A DNA stretch of 64,000 bases from Bacteroidales bacterium (GTDB lineage: Bacteria; Bacteroidota; Bacteroidia; Bacteroidales; Bacteroidaceae). The notes under the pieces were generated by a model. It saw only the letters and a list, made by a program, of their open reading frames with translations. It was not told the origin of the DNA and did no database searches. Positions 33,819-43,910 of this stretch are shown piece by piece (position 1 is the stretch's first letter; every line of letters begins with the position of its first letter). The stretch lies in the NCBI GenBank assembly GCA_004555245.1, contig SFIS01000011.1, forward strand, positions 15,621 to 79,620. The letters are read 5' to 3'. Position numbers and translations under genes: made by a program.

Positions 33819-35891
33819 ATGAACATCCGTAAGACAGTTTTCTCTCTCTCAGCCTTCATGACAGGCATTGTGACAAATGCGTATGCCACGCCCGTTACGT
33901 ATCAGGATAACGACGACCCTCCTCACCGTACAGTGAATCTCGACGAGGTTGTCGTCTCTGCCAACAAGAGTGTCGTGAAGCGCAAAGACGCCCCAGTGGT
34001 GGTGAACGTGCTCAACTCTTCTCTTCTCGACCAGCTCAACGCTCCCGACCTTGCAAAGACGCTCTCTTTCCAGTCCGGACTTCGTGTCGAGAACAACTGC
34101 CAGAACTGCGGTTTCCCTCAGGTCCGCATCAATGGTCTTGAGGGTCCCTACACTCAGATTCTCATCAACAGCCGCCCCGTTGTCAGTTCTCTTGCTGGTG
34201 TCTATGGCCTCGAACAGATTCCGGCGGCGATGGTAGATAGGATAGAGTTGGTTCGCGGCGGCGGCTCGGCACTCTTCGGCGCCAATGCTGTCGGCGGCAC
34301 CGTCAATGTCATCACGAAGGACCCTAAGAGCAACTCTTTCAGTCTGAACAACACGCTGTCGCTCATCGGCGGTAAGTCGTTTGAAGATGTCATGGGCGCT
34401 AACGTGTCGCTTGTCGGCGACGACAACGCCTTCGGCGTGGCTCTCTACCAAAGCTACCGCAACCGTCAGCAGTATGACCACGACGGCGACGGCTTCTCGG
34501 AGCTTGGCAAGCTCTCCGCCCACACGTTCGGCGTTAACGGCTTCTACCGTCCCACGCATTTCTCGCGCCTCGGTCTGGAGTATCATACAACCAACGAGTT
34601 CCGCCGCGGCGGCAACAAGTTTGACCTTGAGCCCCACCTCACCGACATCACCGAGCAGACGCGCCACATCATCAACAGCGGCGGTCTCACCTACGACATC
34701 GCATGGCGCGAGTGGGCGCACAAGCTCTCACTCTTCTCGTCGGTGCAGCACATCGACCGCAACAGCTACTACGGCGCGCAGCAGGACCCCGACGCCTACG
34801 GCAAGACGAAAGACCTCACCTATGTCGGCGGCGCCACCTACACGGGCCGTTTCAGCCGCCTCCTCTTCGCCCCCGCCACGCTTACCGCCGGTGTGGAGTA
34901 TCAGTACAACAGCCTCCACGACATCATGACGGGCTACAACCGCGACCTCCTTCAGGATGTCAGCATCGCCAGCGTCTATGGCCAGGGCGAGTGGACTGTG
35001 AGCAAGGTGACGCTCCTTGCCGGCCTGCGCCTCGACAGCCACAACCTCATCGACAACCCCATCGTCAGCCCGCGTCTGAACATGATGTGGAAGGCGGCGC
35101 CCGACATACAGACCCGCCTCACATGGTCAACCGGCTTCCGCGCCCCGCAGGCCTACGACGAGGACCTGCATGTCACCGCCGTAGGGGGCGAGGCGATGCT
35201 CATCACGCTTGCCGACGGCTTGAAGCCGGAGCGTTCGAACAGCTTCAGCGCATCGGCCGACTGGACTTTCCGCCACCACCACTTCATCTTCAACATCCTC
35301 GGCGAGGCGTTCTACACCTCCCTCTCTGATGTCTTCTATCTCCAGACGACAGGGACGGACGCTGCGGGCAACACCATACAGGAGCGGCGCAACGGCGACG
35401 GAGCCTCCGTCTATGGCTTCAACATCGACGCGAAGGCGGCACACGGCGACAACTTCTCTCTCCTCGCCGGCGTCACTCTCCAGCGCAGCCGCTACAAGAG
35501 CCTTACGGCATGGAGCGACGACCCCTCTGTCCCGCCGGTGAAGAACATGCCGCGCACACCCGACATCTACGGCTATTTCACGATGAACATACAGCCCGTG
35601 CGCCGCTTTGACATCACGCTCTCCGGCATCTACACTGGCAGGATGTATGTCCCACATTTCGGCGAGACGGACGAGATGAGGCACACGCCCGATTTTCTCG
35701 AACTCTCGGCAAAGGCAGCCTACACCTTCAGCCTGCCACACCGCCTCAGTCTGCAGCTCAACTGCGGCGTGCAGAACATCTTCAACGCCTTCCAGAAGGA
35801 CCTCGACCGCGGCGAGTACCGCGATTCCGGGTATTTCTACGGTCCCGCCCAGCCCCGCACCGTCTTCCTCGGTTGCAAGATCAGCTACTGA
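33819..35891 (+). CDS. TonB-dependent outer-membrane receptor (heme, siderophore or cobalamin type)
   Basis: A 690-residue outer-membrane receptor. The signal peptide ends near NAYATP, then a TonB-box-like TVNLDEVVVSA precedes a clear plug (DAPVVVNVLNSSLL, INGLEGPYTQILINSRPV, RIELVRGGGSALFGANAVGG, TVNVITK). A Cys-x-x-Cys (NNCQNCGFPQVRINGL) sits in the plug. The barrel ends in the aromatic VFLGCKISY. This is the CirA/BtuB group; the substrate cannot be read. It is divergent from the hemerythrin-LuxR gene, hinting at control by iron, oxygen or nitric oxide. Confidence 0.9.
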   Translation: MNIRKTVFSLSAFMTGIVTNAYATPVTYQDNDDPPHRTVNLDEVVVSANKSVVKRKDAPVVVNVLNSSLLDQLNAPDLAKTLSFQSGLRVENNCQNCGFPQVRINGLEGPYTQILINSRPVVSSLAGVYGLEQIPAAMVDRIELVRGGGSALFGANAVGGTVNVITKDPKSNSFSLNNTLSLIGGKSFEDVMGANVSLVGDDNAFGVALYQSYRNRQQYDHDGDGFSELGKLSAHTFGVNGFYRPTHFSRLGLEYHTTNEFRRGGNKFDLEPHLTDITEQTRHIINSGGLTYDIAWREWAHKLSLFSSVQHIDRNSYYGAQQDPDAYGKTKDLTYVGGATYTGRFSRLLFAPATLTAGVEYQYNSLHDIMTGYNRDLLQDVSIASVYGQGEWTVSKVTLLAGLRLDSHNLIDNPIVSPRLNMMWKAAPDIQTRLTWSTGFRAPQAYDEDLHVTAVGGEAMLITLADGLKPERSNSFSASADWTFRHHHFIFNILGEAFYTSLSDVFYLQTTGTDAAGNTIQERRNGDGASVYGFNIDAKAAHGDNFSLLAGVTLQRSRYKSLTAWSDDPSVPPVKNMPRTPDIYGYFTMNIQPVRRFDITLSGIYTGRMYVPHFGETDEMRHTPDFLELSAKAAYTFSLPHRLSLQLNCGVQNIFNAFQKDLDRGEYRDSGYFYGPAQPRTVFLGCKISY

Positions 35892-35953
35892 TTATGCAGT
35901 TGGCAAGCAGAAAGCCCCGGACATCCAGAAACTCAAACACACCCGCTCAAACA

Positions 35954-36011
35954 GAAGCCCGACACCTTGTCGCGAAGCCGTCACGGCATTCCGCACAAAG
36001 TGTCGGGCTTC
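35954..36011 (+). terminator. Hairpin terminator after the TonB-dependent receptor
   Basis: GAAGCCCGACACCTT pairs with AAAGTGTCGGGCTTC (one mismatch) around a 28-base loop, followed by ATTCTTTT. It lies about 60 bases after the stop and is the first item in the 461-base gene-free stretch 35892-36352. Confidence 0.75.
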
Positions 36012-36044
36012 ATTCTTTTCCGCGCGACTTGAGAAAAAATTCCG

Positions 36045-36110
36045 TTCGACAGCAACCATACGAACTTTTGACCGCAATCATACGAACTTTCGACTGCAAT
36101 CATACGATCA
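36045..36110. repeat. Three direct 22-base repeats upstream of the secreted repeat protein
   Basis: Units at 36045, 36067 and 36089, all of the form TTCGACnGCAAnCATACGAnC-like with the core CGCAATCATACGA, each exactly 22 bases. One may be an operator array for the gene at 36353; they are head to tail with no spacers, so not CRISPR. The rest of 35892-36352 holds only the terminator and the -7 box at 36294. Confidence 0.8.
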
Positions 36111-36293
36111 CGCGACGCTATTTTCAGGATTACAAGCCACACTTCCTGACACCCTCGCTGACAGCCTTTTGCACCACCGTCTTGTATGTTCTGCATCGCG
36201 TCCCGCTGTTCTCCCCACGGTTTGTGCAATGGTTTGCATTGAAAAAGTGATATGCTTGTTAGAACGAACATGTCGAAAAATTGAAAAAAAACG

Positions 36294-36301
36294 TAAATTT
36301 G
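36294..36301 (+). promoter_or_regulatory. Putative -7 box of the secreted repeat protein gene
   Basis: TAAATTTG at 36294 fits the -7 consensus, but no good TTTG is found 19-20 bases before it. The start codon follows at 36353. Confidence 0.45.
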
Positions 36302-36352
36302 CAGCCGAACGACTTTTTTATCTAACTTTCTATATTACTTAAAACTACATCA

Positions 36353-38605
36353 ATGAAAAAATTTCTACTCATGTTCTGCGCTGCTGTCATATCGTTGGCG
36401 GCACACGCAACACTCTATGTCACAGGAGGAAGTGTGACGGATGCACCCGCTGCATGGAAACCTGAAAATCCGTTGGTTGTTAATGAGGCCGGCGGCGTTT
36501 ACACCTTCCAAGCCAGTGGCAAATTCAAGATTTCAACAGCCAAAGGCAATTGGGACACCTTCAACGGCGGAGCCAAGTGCTTAGACGGAGACTGGAACAA
36601 AGCCACGAAAACTGCAACCGCAAACCTGAAGACGGGCAGTGATGACATCAATCCTCCTTTGGACGGCACGGAGATAACCTACGAGGTGTCGTCCGACCTC
36701 TCGACCATCAAAGCCACGCTGCCTGACGGCAAGACCTTCGGCGACAAGGTGGATTATTCTTACGCCCTGTACGGACAGATCACCGGCAACACTGCTTGGG
36801 AGGATATAACCATGACCGAGAACAACGGCGTATGGGAATGGACGGGCACTGTCGTGGCAGGAGATTTCGGCATAAAGAAGCTGTCACCTGACGGCACACA
36901 GGCTGCATGGATCTCTGCCGACGGCACCGCTACAGTCTCTGCCGCTGGCGTGTATGCCGCAAAGGTCGGAGGCACTGACTGGAGCAGCACCCTCGCAGGA
37001 GAATACACCTTCTCTTTCAACCCCGAGACGATGAAGCTCACCATCACCGCACAAGGCACGGTGCCTCCAACCCCCGACCCCGACCCGACACCGGCTGTGA
37101 AATACGCCCTGCACGGACAGATTACGGGCAACTCTGCTTGGGAGTCTATAACCATGACCGAGAACAACGGCGTATGGGAATGGACGGGCACTGTCGTGGC
37201 AGGAGAGTTCGGAATAAAGATATTGGACGCTGATTTGAACCAGACAGGATGGATAAGTGCAGCCACCGATGCTGACAAGAACATCACTGCCGTAGGAACA
37301 TACAACGCTTCTGCAAACGGCACTAACTGGAGCAGCACCCTCGAAGGAGAATACACCTTCTCTTTCAACCCCGAGACGATGCAGCTCACCATCACCGCAC
37401 AAGGCACGGTGCCTCCAACCCCTGACCCCGACCCGACACCGGCTGTGAAATACGCCCTGCACGGACAGATCACGGGTGACCCTAACTGGGCAAGCTCCGA
37501 ACTCACAGAGGCTGACGGCAAATGGGTATGGACAGGAAAGATTGTTGCAGGAGATTTCGGAATAAAGAGTATAGATGCTTCCGGAAAACAAATTGAATGG
37601 ATAAATGCAGCTACCGATGCTGACAAGAACATCTCTGCCGCTGGCGTGTATGCCGCAAAGGTTAATGGCACTAACTGGAGCAACACCCTCGAAGGCAACT
37701 ACACCCTGACATTCGACCCTGCCGCACTGACACTCACAATCGCGAAATACGAGGGCGATGTTTCTGTCGTGAAGAGCTATGCGCTGAAAGGCACAATCAC
37801 CGGCACCGAAGAGTGGGTTTCTATCCCGATGACAGAGGGCGAAGACGGCACATGGTCGTGGACAGGAGATGTGAAGGCAGGCTCGTTCGGCGTGCAGTAT
37901 CTCGAAAACGGCATACAGCAGAAATGGTATGCCTCTGCTAACGAGGCAGCGGCCATCGACGCTCCGGGCGACTACAACGCCACAGAGAACGGCAAGAACT
38001 GGACATTAAACCTCGAAGGCAAGATGACGTTCACATACAACCCGACAACCCTTCTACTCAGCGTGACGGGCGGCTCACAATCGCCTGTCGGCACGCCGGA
38101 GAAGGTGTATCTCGTCGGTAACTTCGGCGATACCCACTGGAGCACCGCCGACCCTGTCGAGATGACGAAAGACGGCGACAAGTTCAGCGTTGAGGCCGAG
38201 CTCAAAGCCGCAAAAACGGGTATGGAAGACGGATACTTCTCGTTCGTCACCGCAAAGGGCGCAAGCTGGGACGACGTCAACGGCAGCGACCGTTACGGTG
38301 CAAAGACCAAAGACGAGGCAATCACTGTCTCGACAGATGTCGAATACGAGAAGTTCGCGGCTGGCGTCAACGCTTCTGCTGCCAACTCTTGGACGCTGAA
38401 GGCGGGCAAATACGTCTTCACCATCGACTTCGAGAAGGGCGTCGTACGCGTTGAGCCGAAGACATCGACAGGCGTAGAGAACATCAGCACCGCGGGAGAA
38501 GCCGCTGCCGAATACTACAATCTGCAGGGTGTGAGAGTGGCAAATCCGGCGAACGGCGTCTTCATCCGCGTCGCCAACGGCAAGGCGGTGAAGGTAAGGA
38601 GATAG
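36353..38605 (+). CDS. Secreted tandem-repeat protein with SusE/F-like domains and sorting C-terminus
   Basis: A 750-residue exported protein (MKKFLLMFCAAVISLAAHA signal peptide). Four similar modules of about 110-116 residues run through the middle, each opening with YAL-GQITG and a Trp-rich core (NGVWEWTGTVVAG). They are joined by Pro/Asp linkers (PPTPDPDPTPA). A further SusE/F-like domain, PEKVYLVGNFGDTHWS, follows. The end, AEYYNLQGVRVANPANG then KAVKVRR, is the short type IX-secretion-like C-terminus seen in Prevotella. This suggests a surface protein binding starch-like glycan. The three best repeats are nearly identical at DNA level. No neighbour explains its substrate. Confidence 0.8.
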   Translation: MKKFLLMFCAAVISLAAHATLYVTGGSVTDAPAAWKPENPLVVNEAGGVYTFQASGKFKISTAKGNWDTFNGGAKCLDGDWNKATKTATANLKTGSDDINPPLDGTEITYEVSSDLSTIKATLPDGKTFGDKVDYSYALYGQITGNTAWEDITMTENNGVWEWTGTVVAGDFGIKKLSPDGTQAAWISADGTATVSAAGVYAAKVGGTDWSSTLAGEYTFSFNPETMKLTITAQGTVPPTPDPDPTPAVKYALHGQITGNSAWESITMTENNGVWEWTGTVVAGEFGIKILDADLNQTGWISAATDADKNITAVGTYNASANGTNWSSTLEGEYTFSFNPETMQLTITAQGTVPPTPDPDPTPAVKYALHGQITGDPNWASSELTEADGKWVWTGKIVAGDFGIKSIDASGKQIEWINAATDADKNISAAGVYAAKVNGTNWSNTLEGNYTLTFDPAALTLTIAKYEGDVSVVKSYALKGTITGTEEWVSIPMTEGEDGTWSWTGDVKAGSFGVQYLENGIQQKWYASANEAAAIDAPGDYNATENGKNWTLNLEGKMTFTYNPTTLLLSVTGGSQSPVGTPEKVYLVGNFGDTHWSTADPVEMTKDGDKFSVEAELKAAKTGMEDGYFSFVTAKGASWDDVNGSDRYGAKTKDEAITVSTDVEYEKFAAGVNASAANSWTLKAGKYVFTIDFEKGVVRVEPKTSTGVENISTAGEAAAEYYNLQGVRVANPANGVFIRVANGKAVKVRR
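36821..37500 (+). repeat. Nearly identical DNA repeats inside the secreted repeat protein gene
   Basis: Blocks such as the one starting GGCTGTGAAATACGCCCTGC recur at 37093 and 37441, 348 bases (116 codons) apart. Another block of about 60 identical bases lies at about 36803 and 37145. Such identity implies recent unit duplication or gene conversion. Confidence 0.8.
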
Positions 38606-38674
38606 TGCCGCACAAGCCGCTGCGATGTCTTCTGTCGCTGTCGGCGTAATGTAAACGGTATTTACAAATAACAC

Positions 38675-38707
38675 AAGAGGGCGTGTCAGACATGGCACGC
38701 CCTCTTT
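38675..38707 (+). terminator. Intrinsic terminator after the secreted repeat protein
   Basis: AAGAGGGCGTG (38675) pairs with CACGCCCTCTTT (38696), an 11-base GC-rich stem with a 10-base loop ending in T-rich sequence. It sits 70 bases after the stop and opens the 350-base gene-free stretch 38606-38955. Confidence 0.85.
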
Positions 38708-38786
38708 CATGTTTCTCCCGCCGGAAACAACGCGCCGTTATGCTTTTTCTTGAAATCACGCACGTTGTTGGAGTATTGTCGTTCTG

Positions 38787-38840
38787 AACGTTAGTGACGT
38801 CAGTAACGTTATTATCGTTATTAACGTTATTATCGCCTTT
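38787..38840. repeat. Three 18-base repeats with AACGTT cores upstream of the rubredoxin fusion
   Basis: Units start at 38787, 38805 and 38823, each opening AACGTT and spaced exactly 18 bases; units two and three share AACGTTATTATCG. AACGTT is itself a palindrome, so each is a likely dimer half or full operator. They lie about 50 bases before the -7 box at 38887 and 170 bases before the start codon at 38956. Confidence 0.85.
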
Positions 38841-38886
38841 AACTGTTAAAATTATTTATTTTCTCTGTCCGTCAGCCTTTTTTTTG

Positions 38887-38894
38887 TATCTTTG
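38887..38894 (+). promoter_or_regulatory. -7 box of the flavin reductase-rubredoxin gene
   Basis: TATCTTTG at 38887, followed by a 62-base leader to the ATG at 38956. The -33 region has no proper TTTG, so activation from the AACGTT repeats may be needed. Confidence 0.5.
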
Positions 38895-38955
38895 CATGAA
38901 AAACCGCGGCGTCGCTGTGTTGTTTTCAAAAAAAATAAAACTTTTATCGCATACT

Positions 38956-39558
38956 ATGGACTTAACGGCATTTCACAAGATTTCCTACGGCCTCTTCGTC
39001 GTCACGGCACACGAAGGAGACAGAGACAACGGATGCGTCACAAACACTGTGATGCAGGTCACCACAACGCCAAACCGCATCACGGTGGCGGTAAACAAAC
39101 AAAACTACACGCACGACATGATACGCCGCACAGGCAAGTTCAATGTCTCGGTGCTGGCAGAGAATGCGAAGTTCGACATCTTCAAGCACTGGGGCTTCCA
39201 GAGCGGCAGAGACATCGACAAGGCTGTCGGCATCACTTTCTCGCGTGCGGAGAACGGCATCATCTACGTGACAGAAGGCGTCAATGCAGTCATCTCGGCA
39301 GAGGTGACAGGCGAGGTGGACCTCGGCACGCACACACTCTTCGTGGCAGAAGTGACAGGGGCCGAATCGCTCAGCGACACGCCGTCGGCAACCTACGCGT
39401 TCTATCACTGCAACATCAAGCCCGCACCCGAGCGGCCGAAGAAGAAAGGGTGGGTCTGCACCATCTGCGGATATGTATATGAGGGCGAGACACTCCCCGA
39501 AGGCTTCACCTGTCCGCTGTGCAAGCATCCCGCATCGGATTTCAAGGAGATGGAGTAG
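38956..39558 (+). CDS. Flavin reductase-rubredoxin fusion (high-molecular-weight rubredoxin type)
   Basis: A 200-residue protein. Residues 1-155 are a flavin-reductase-like FMN-binding barrel (ISYGLFVVTAHEGDRDNGCVT, NKQNYTHDMIRRTGKFNVSV). The C-terminal ~45 residues are a rubredoxin with WVCTICGYVYEGE and FTCPLCKHPASDF, giving the four iron-binding cysteines. Such fusions pass electrons to flavodiiron or other oxygen/NO-reducing partners in anaerobes. No such partner lies in the window. It starts at the ATG 38956 behind an 18-base operator-like array. Confidence 0.9.
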   Translation: MDLTAFHKISYGLFVVTAHEGDRDNGCVTNTVMQVTTTPNRITVAVNKQNYTHDMIRRTGKFNVSVLAENAKFDIFKHWGFQSGRDIDKAVGITFSRAENGIIYVTEGVNAVISAEVTGEVDLGTHTLFVAEVTGAESLSDTPSATYAFYHCNIKPAPERPKKKGWVCTICGYVYEGETLPEGFTCPLCKHPASDFKEME

Positions 39559-39615
39559 CGGAGGCCTGTATCTCTCCGCCGGGTGGAAAGAAATAAAACA
39601 AACAAAAAACAGACA

Positions 39616-42222
39616 ATGGCAAAAAAGGCAAACGAGCTGACACCCATGATGCAGCAGTTCTACACGCTGAAGGAGCAGAACCCCGGGGCTCTGCTCCTCT
39701 TCCGGTGTGGAGACTTTTACGAGACATACTGCGAAGACGCCGAGAAGGCGTCGCAGCTCCTGGGCATCACGCTGACACGACGCTCAAACGGCAGCGGCAA
39801 GGGCGACGCAATGGCAGGATTCCCGTATCACGCCCTCGACACCTATCTGCCGAGGCTTGTACGGTCAGGATGCCGCGTAGCCATCTGCGACCAGCTCGAA
39901 GACCCGAAGAAGACGAAGAAACTCGTCAAGAGAGGCATCACGGAAGTAGTCACCCCGGGCGTTGCCATGCAGGACAATGTCCTCAACCAGAAAGAGAACA
40001 ACTTCCTGTGCGCCGTAGCATTCGGCAAGGGGATGCTCGGTGTCGCCCTGCTCGACATCAGCACAGGAGAGTTCATGTGCGGAGAGGGCACTTACCAGTA
40101 TGTAGCAAAGGTGATAGAGAATTTCCAGCCGAAGGAAATAATCTACGACCGCACACGCGACGAGGAGTTCAGACAGCACTTCGCCACACGCATCGCCACC
40201 TACGCACTCGACGACTGGGCCTTCGCGCCGCATAATGCCGAGCAGAAGCTGAAGCGGCATTTCGGAGTGGCGACGATGAAAGGCTTCGGCATCGACCACC
40301 TCCGCAACGGCATCACGGCGGCGGGAGCCGTCATGCAGTACCTGCAAATCACACACCATGACAACATCGGACACATCACCACGCTGAAGGCGATAGACAC
40401 GGAGAAATATGTCCGGATAGACCGGTTCACGCTGCGCTCGCTCGAGATTCTCGCACCGATGACAGCCGAAGGCACGTCGCTGCTCAACGTCATAGACCGG
40501 ACGCAGACCGCAATGGGCGGACGACTGCTGAAACGATGGCTCACCTTCCCGCTCAAAGACCGCAAGAAAATCTGCGGCAGGGCAAACATCGTAGAGTATC
40601 TCACGCGCAACACCGTCTTCCGCGACAATATCACGGGACAGCTGCAGCGCATCGCAGACCTCGAACGCCTCGCATCGAAAATCAGCACGTCGCGCATCAT
40701 GCCACGCGAGATGCTGCAGCTGATGAACGCCTTGAACGCCATCGCGGAACTGAAGACAACCTGCCGCCAGACAGACTTCGCCGACCTGATGCTCACAGCT
40801 TCAACACTCGACCCATGTGCCGACCTAGCACAGACCATAGCACAATCCGTCTCGCCTGACGCACCAGCCGTCATCTCAAAGGGAGGAATAATAAACAAAG
40901 GCGTCAGCGAAGAACTCGACGAACTGCGGGAACTGCACCACAACAGCACATCATACCTGCTGCACATACAGCAGAGAGAGGCGGAGGCAACTGGAATAGC
41001 ATCGCTGAAGGTGGGATTCAACAACGTCTTCGGATACTATCTCGAAGTGCGAAACACATACCGCGACATCGTGCCGGAGACATGGATAAGGAAACAGACA
41101 CTCGCCAACGCCGAACGATACATCACACCCGAACTGAAAGAGCTTGAGCAGAAAATCCTCAACGCCGAGACACGCATACAGGAGATAGAGGAGACACTCT
41201 ATGCACAGCTCATCGGCGAATGCCAGAAATACATCACCGCCATACAGCAGGACGCCGTTCTCATAGCACGCCTCGACTGCCTGCTCAGCTTCGCCATCGT
41301 CTCAGTAGCCAACGGATATGTGAGGCCGGAAATCACCGACGACATCGTGCTCGACATAAAAGGAGGCCGCCACCCCGTCATCGAGACACAGCTGCCGCTC
41401 GGAGAACCGTATATCCCCAACGATGTGCGCCTCGATGCCGAACAGCAGCAAATCATCATCGTCACCGGACCGAACATGGCGGGAAAGTCAGCACTGCTGC
41501 GGCAGGTGGCACTCATCACGCTCATGGCACAGCTCGGATGCTTCGTGCCCGCTGAAAGCGCAACGGTGGGCATTGTGGACAAAATCTTCACGAGGGTCGG
41601 GGCAAGCGACAACATCGCCGCGGGAGAATCGACATTCATGGTGGAGATGACTGAAGCGGCGAACATTCTAAACACCGTCACAGACCGCTCCCTCGTCCTC
41701 TTCGACGAACTCGGACGAGGCACATCGACATACGACGGCATCTCGATAGCATGGGCGATAGTGGAATATCTGCACGAACATGTCACGGCGCGCACCCTCT
41801 TCGCCACACACTATCACGAACTGAACGAGATGATGCAGCATTTCAAACGCATACGAAACTACAACGTCTCGGTAATGGAAGACGGACACAAGGTCATCTT
41901 CCTCAGAAAACTCGTCGAGGGAGGCTCGGAACACTCCTTCGGCATACACGTCGCAGAGATTGCAGGCATGCCGAAGACTGTCACGCAACGCGCGAAAATC
42001 ATTCTGCGCCAACTCGAACAGGACAACAGCGGAGTAGGCACCGATGCCGCACTGAAGCAGATAGCGGCACAGCCCGTGCAGCAGCAGATGTCATTCTTCC
42101 AGCTCGACGATCCCATACTCACGCAGATACGCGACACCCTGCTCAACCTCGACATCAACAACCTCACCCCTCTCGAAGCTCTCAACAAACTGAACGAGAT
42201 AAAAGGCATACTCAAAGGATGA
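39616..42222 (+). CDS. mutS: DNA mismatch repair protein MutS
   Basis: An 868-residue MutS. The mismatch-binding Phe-x-Glu is in [16 protein letters not shown], the Walker A is [13 protein letters not shown] and the Walker B is [16 protein letters not shown]. It also has [13 protein letters not shown] connector sequence and ends [11 protein letters not shown]. Length and motif order are those of MutS1. It recognises mispaired bases and recruits MutL. An ATG at 39583 is in frame, but the one at 39616 gives the family start [19 protein letters not shown]. Confidence 0.97.
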   Translation: MAKKANELTPMMQQFYTLKEQNPGALLLFRCGDFYETYCEDAEKASQLLGITLTRRSNGSGKGDAMAGFPYHALDTYLPRLVRSGCRVAICDQLEDPKKTKKLVKRGITEVVTPGVAMQDNVLNQKENNFLCAVAFGKGMLGVALLDISTGEFMCGEGTYQYVAKVIENFQPKEIIYDRTRDEEFRQHFATRIATYALDDWAFAPHNAEQKLKRHFGVATMKGFGIDHLRNGITAAGAVMQYLQITHHDNIGHITTLKAIDTEKYVRIDRFTLRSLEILAPMTAEGTSLLNVIDRTQTAMGGRLLKRWLTFPLKDRKKICGRANIVEYLTRNTVFRDNITGQLQRIADLERLASKISTSRIMPREMLQLMNALNAIAELKTTCRQTDFADLMLTASTLDPCADLAQTIAQSVSPDAPAVISKGGIINKGVSEELDELRELHHNSTSYLLHIQQREAEATGIASLKVGFNNVFGYYLEVRNTYRDIVPETWIRKQTLANAERYITPELKELEQKILNAETRIQEIEETLYAQLIGECQKYITAIQQDAVLIARLDCLLSFAIVSVANGYVRPEITDDIVLDIKGGRHPVIETQLPLGEPYIPNDVRLDAEQQQIIIVTGPNMAGKSALLRQVALITLMAQLGCFVPAESATVGIVDKIFTRVGASDNIAAGESTFMVEMTEAANILNTVTDRSLVLFDELGRGTSTYDGISIAWAIVEYLHEHVTARTLFATHYHELNEMMQHFKRIRNYNVSVMEDGHKVIFLRKLVEGGSEHSFGIHVAEIAGMPKTVTQRAKIILRQLEQDNSGVGTDAALKQIAAQPVQQQMSFFQLDDPILTQIRDTLLNLDINNLTPLEALNKLNEIKGILKG

Positions 42223-42256
42223 GGACCTGCCAGCCTGTCAACAAAAAAAGAGATTA

Positions 42257-43732
42257 ATGAACAAAGCAGAGGCATCACGCGCCATACTGAAAGGCACCGC
42301 CCTCTTCGGCGGGACACAGGCCTTCACCATGCTCCTCAATCTGGTGAAAGGCAAGTGTGTCGCCATCCTGCTCGGAGCCTACGGCATGGGTGTCTCGTCA
42401 CTGCTCAGTTCTGCCATCGCACCCCTCCATCAGTTCTTCTCCTTCGGCATGAGCGTAGCCGCCGTGAGCCATATCTCCAATGCCCCAGACGATGTCACGA
42501 TGCGCCGGCGCATCATAGCCTTCCGCCGAGGCATGACAGTCACCGCCATCATCACCACCGTCCTGCTACTACTTCTCAGCCCGCTGCTCGCCAATGCCAC
42601 CTTCGGCTCCGTCTCCGGCGGCGTCACATGGTTTCTGCTCGCCTCGCCCTCAGCCGGCTTCCTCATCCTCGCCGCCACAGAGACTGCCGTCATGCAGAGC
42701 CAGCGCGCGCTGCGCGCCGTAGCATTGACAACCGCCGCCCCGGCCGTCCTCGGCATCATCGTCTCACTGCCTCTCTTCTCGCTGTGGGGCATACACGGCA
42801 TAGCACCGTCGCTCACCGTCGTCGCTTTCCTCTACTGGGCATATACACGCTACAAGAGCCGCAGCGTCGAGGCAGCACTGCCAGACGCCGGCAGGCAGAC
42901 ATGGCGCGAGACGTACGCCGTTTGCCGAAAGATAATGTCGTTCGGCATACTGTCCATGTCCGCCGCACTCCTCGGCGCACTCGTCGTATATCTCACCAAC
43001 ACCGTCATCAACCACATCGGCGGCACACGCGAGGTAGGCTTCTACCAGACCGCCGTCACCATCACGACACAGTCCACCACCATCCTCACCTTCGCTCTCT
43101 CCACCGACTTCTTCCCCCAGCTGAGCCGTTCCTCCTCCGACCGCGCCGCCATCTTCAGCCTCGTCAACCGCTACGCCCAGATCATGCAGCTGCTCGCCGC
43201 ACCCCTCGCCGCCCTCTTCATCGTCGCCGCGCCCCTCATCGTGCGCGTACTGCTGACACCCGAGTTCGACACCGTCGTGCCGCTGCTGCAGATTATGGTC
43301 CTCACGCTCTTCATGCGCGCCTTCTTCTATCCGCTCGACTATATATGCATGGCGAAGGCAGACAAGACATACTATTTCTGCATCGAGATAGTCTATAACA
43401 ACCTGAAAAACCTCCTCCTCCCCATCTCCGCCTATTTCATCTGGGGCATCGAGGGCCTCGCCCTCGGGTTCGCCGCCGGCGCCGCCCTCGACATGGCAGT
43501 GTCATATCTCGCCGTGCGCCACCGCTACGGCATCGTCTATGGCAGCGCGATGCTCTTCCACACCCTCCTTTTCAGCCTCCTGCTGCTTGCCCTCCTGCTC
43601 TCCGTTCTCTATGTCGGCACCCTCCTGCTGACACTCCCCCTCCTCGCCGTCATCCTCTCCCTCTCGCTATGGCTGCTCCGTAGCAAGCTGAGACGCAGGA
43701 GAGGGAAGAGAAACTATTCAGCGAATGCGTAA
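42257..43732 (+). CDS. Polysaccharide flippase (Wzx/MATE-like)
   Basis: A 491-residue membrane protein with about 12-14 helices; ILKGTALFGGTQAFTMLLNL and KCVAILLGAYGMGVSS at the N-terminus are typical of O-antigen and lipid-linked oligosaccharide flippases. The C-terminus is a basic KLRRRRGKR. It follows mutS after 34 bases. The last 91 bases have a diverged copy at 49879-49969, 6267 bases away. Confidence 0.85.
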   Translation: MNKAEASRAILKGTALFGGTQAFTMLLNLVKGKCVAILLGAYGMGVSSLLSSAIAPLHQFFSFGMSVAAVSHISNAPDDVTMRRRIIAFRRGMTVTAIITTVLLLLLSPLLANATFGSVSGGVTWFLLASPSAGFLILAATETAVMQSQRALRAVALTTAAPAVLGIIVSLPLFSLWGIHGIAPSLTVVAFLYWAYTRYKSRSVEAALPDAGRQTWRETYAVCRKIMSFGILSMSAALLGALVVYLTNTVINHIGGTREVGFYQTAVTITTQSTTILTFALSTDFFPQLSRSSSDRAAIFSLVNRYAQIMQLLAAPLAALFIVAAPLIVRVLLTPEFDTVVPLLQIMVLTLFMRAFFYPLDYICMAKADKTYYFCIEIVYNNLKNLLLPISAYFIWGIEGLALGFAAGAALDMAVSYLAVRHRYGIVYGSAMLFHTLLFSLLLLALLLSVLYVGTLLLTLPLLAVILSLSLWLLRSKLRRRRGKRNYSANA

Positions 43733-43764
43733 AGTATAAAGCAAACAGTCATATAGTATCTAAA

Positions 43765-43791
43765 TCAGCCCGCGCTTACAGTGCGGGCTGA
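43765..43791 (+). terminator. Hairpin after the flippase gene
   Basis: TCAGCCCGC (43765) pairs with GCGGGCTGA (43783) around a 9-base loop. It lies 33 bases after the stop; there is only a weak T-run. It begins the gene-free stretch 43733-44305. Confidence 0.6.
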
Positions 43792-43896
43792 ATAGTATTC
43801 GCTGAATTGTTACTACATCAGGCGCAACTACTCAGCAGAATGTGTTAAAATTTTGTAATTATACCTTTTTGATAAATATATATTAAGAAAAAAAAG

Positions 43897-43904
43897 TAAC
43901 TTTG
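43897..43904 (+). promoter_or_regulatory. -7 box of a possible RNA or leader transcript
   Basis: TAACTTTG at 43897 matches the -7 consensus. A TTTG occurs at 43868 but 25 bases away, longer than the usual 19-20. Transcription would start near 43911. Confidence 0.45.
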
Positions 43905-43910
43905 CACTAT

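Noticed and set aside
36045..36110. A tiny CRISPR array
   Set aside because: The 22-base units are head to tail with no spacers and there are no cas genes in the window.
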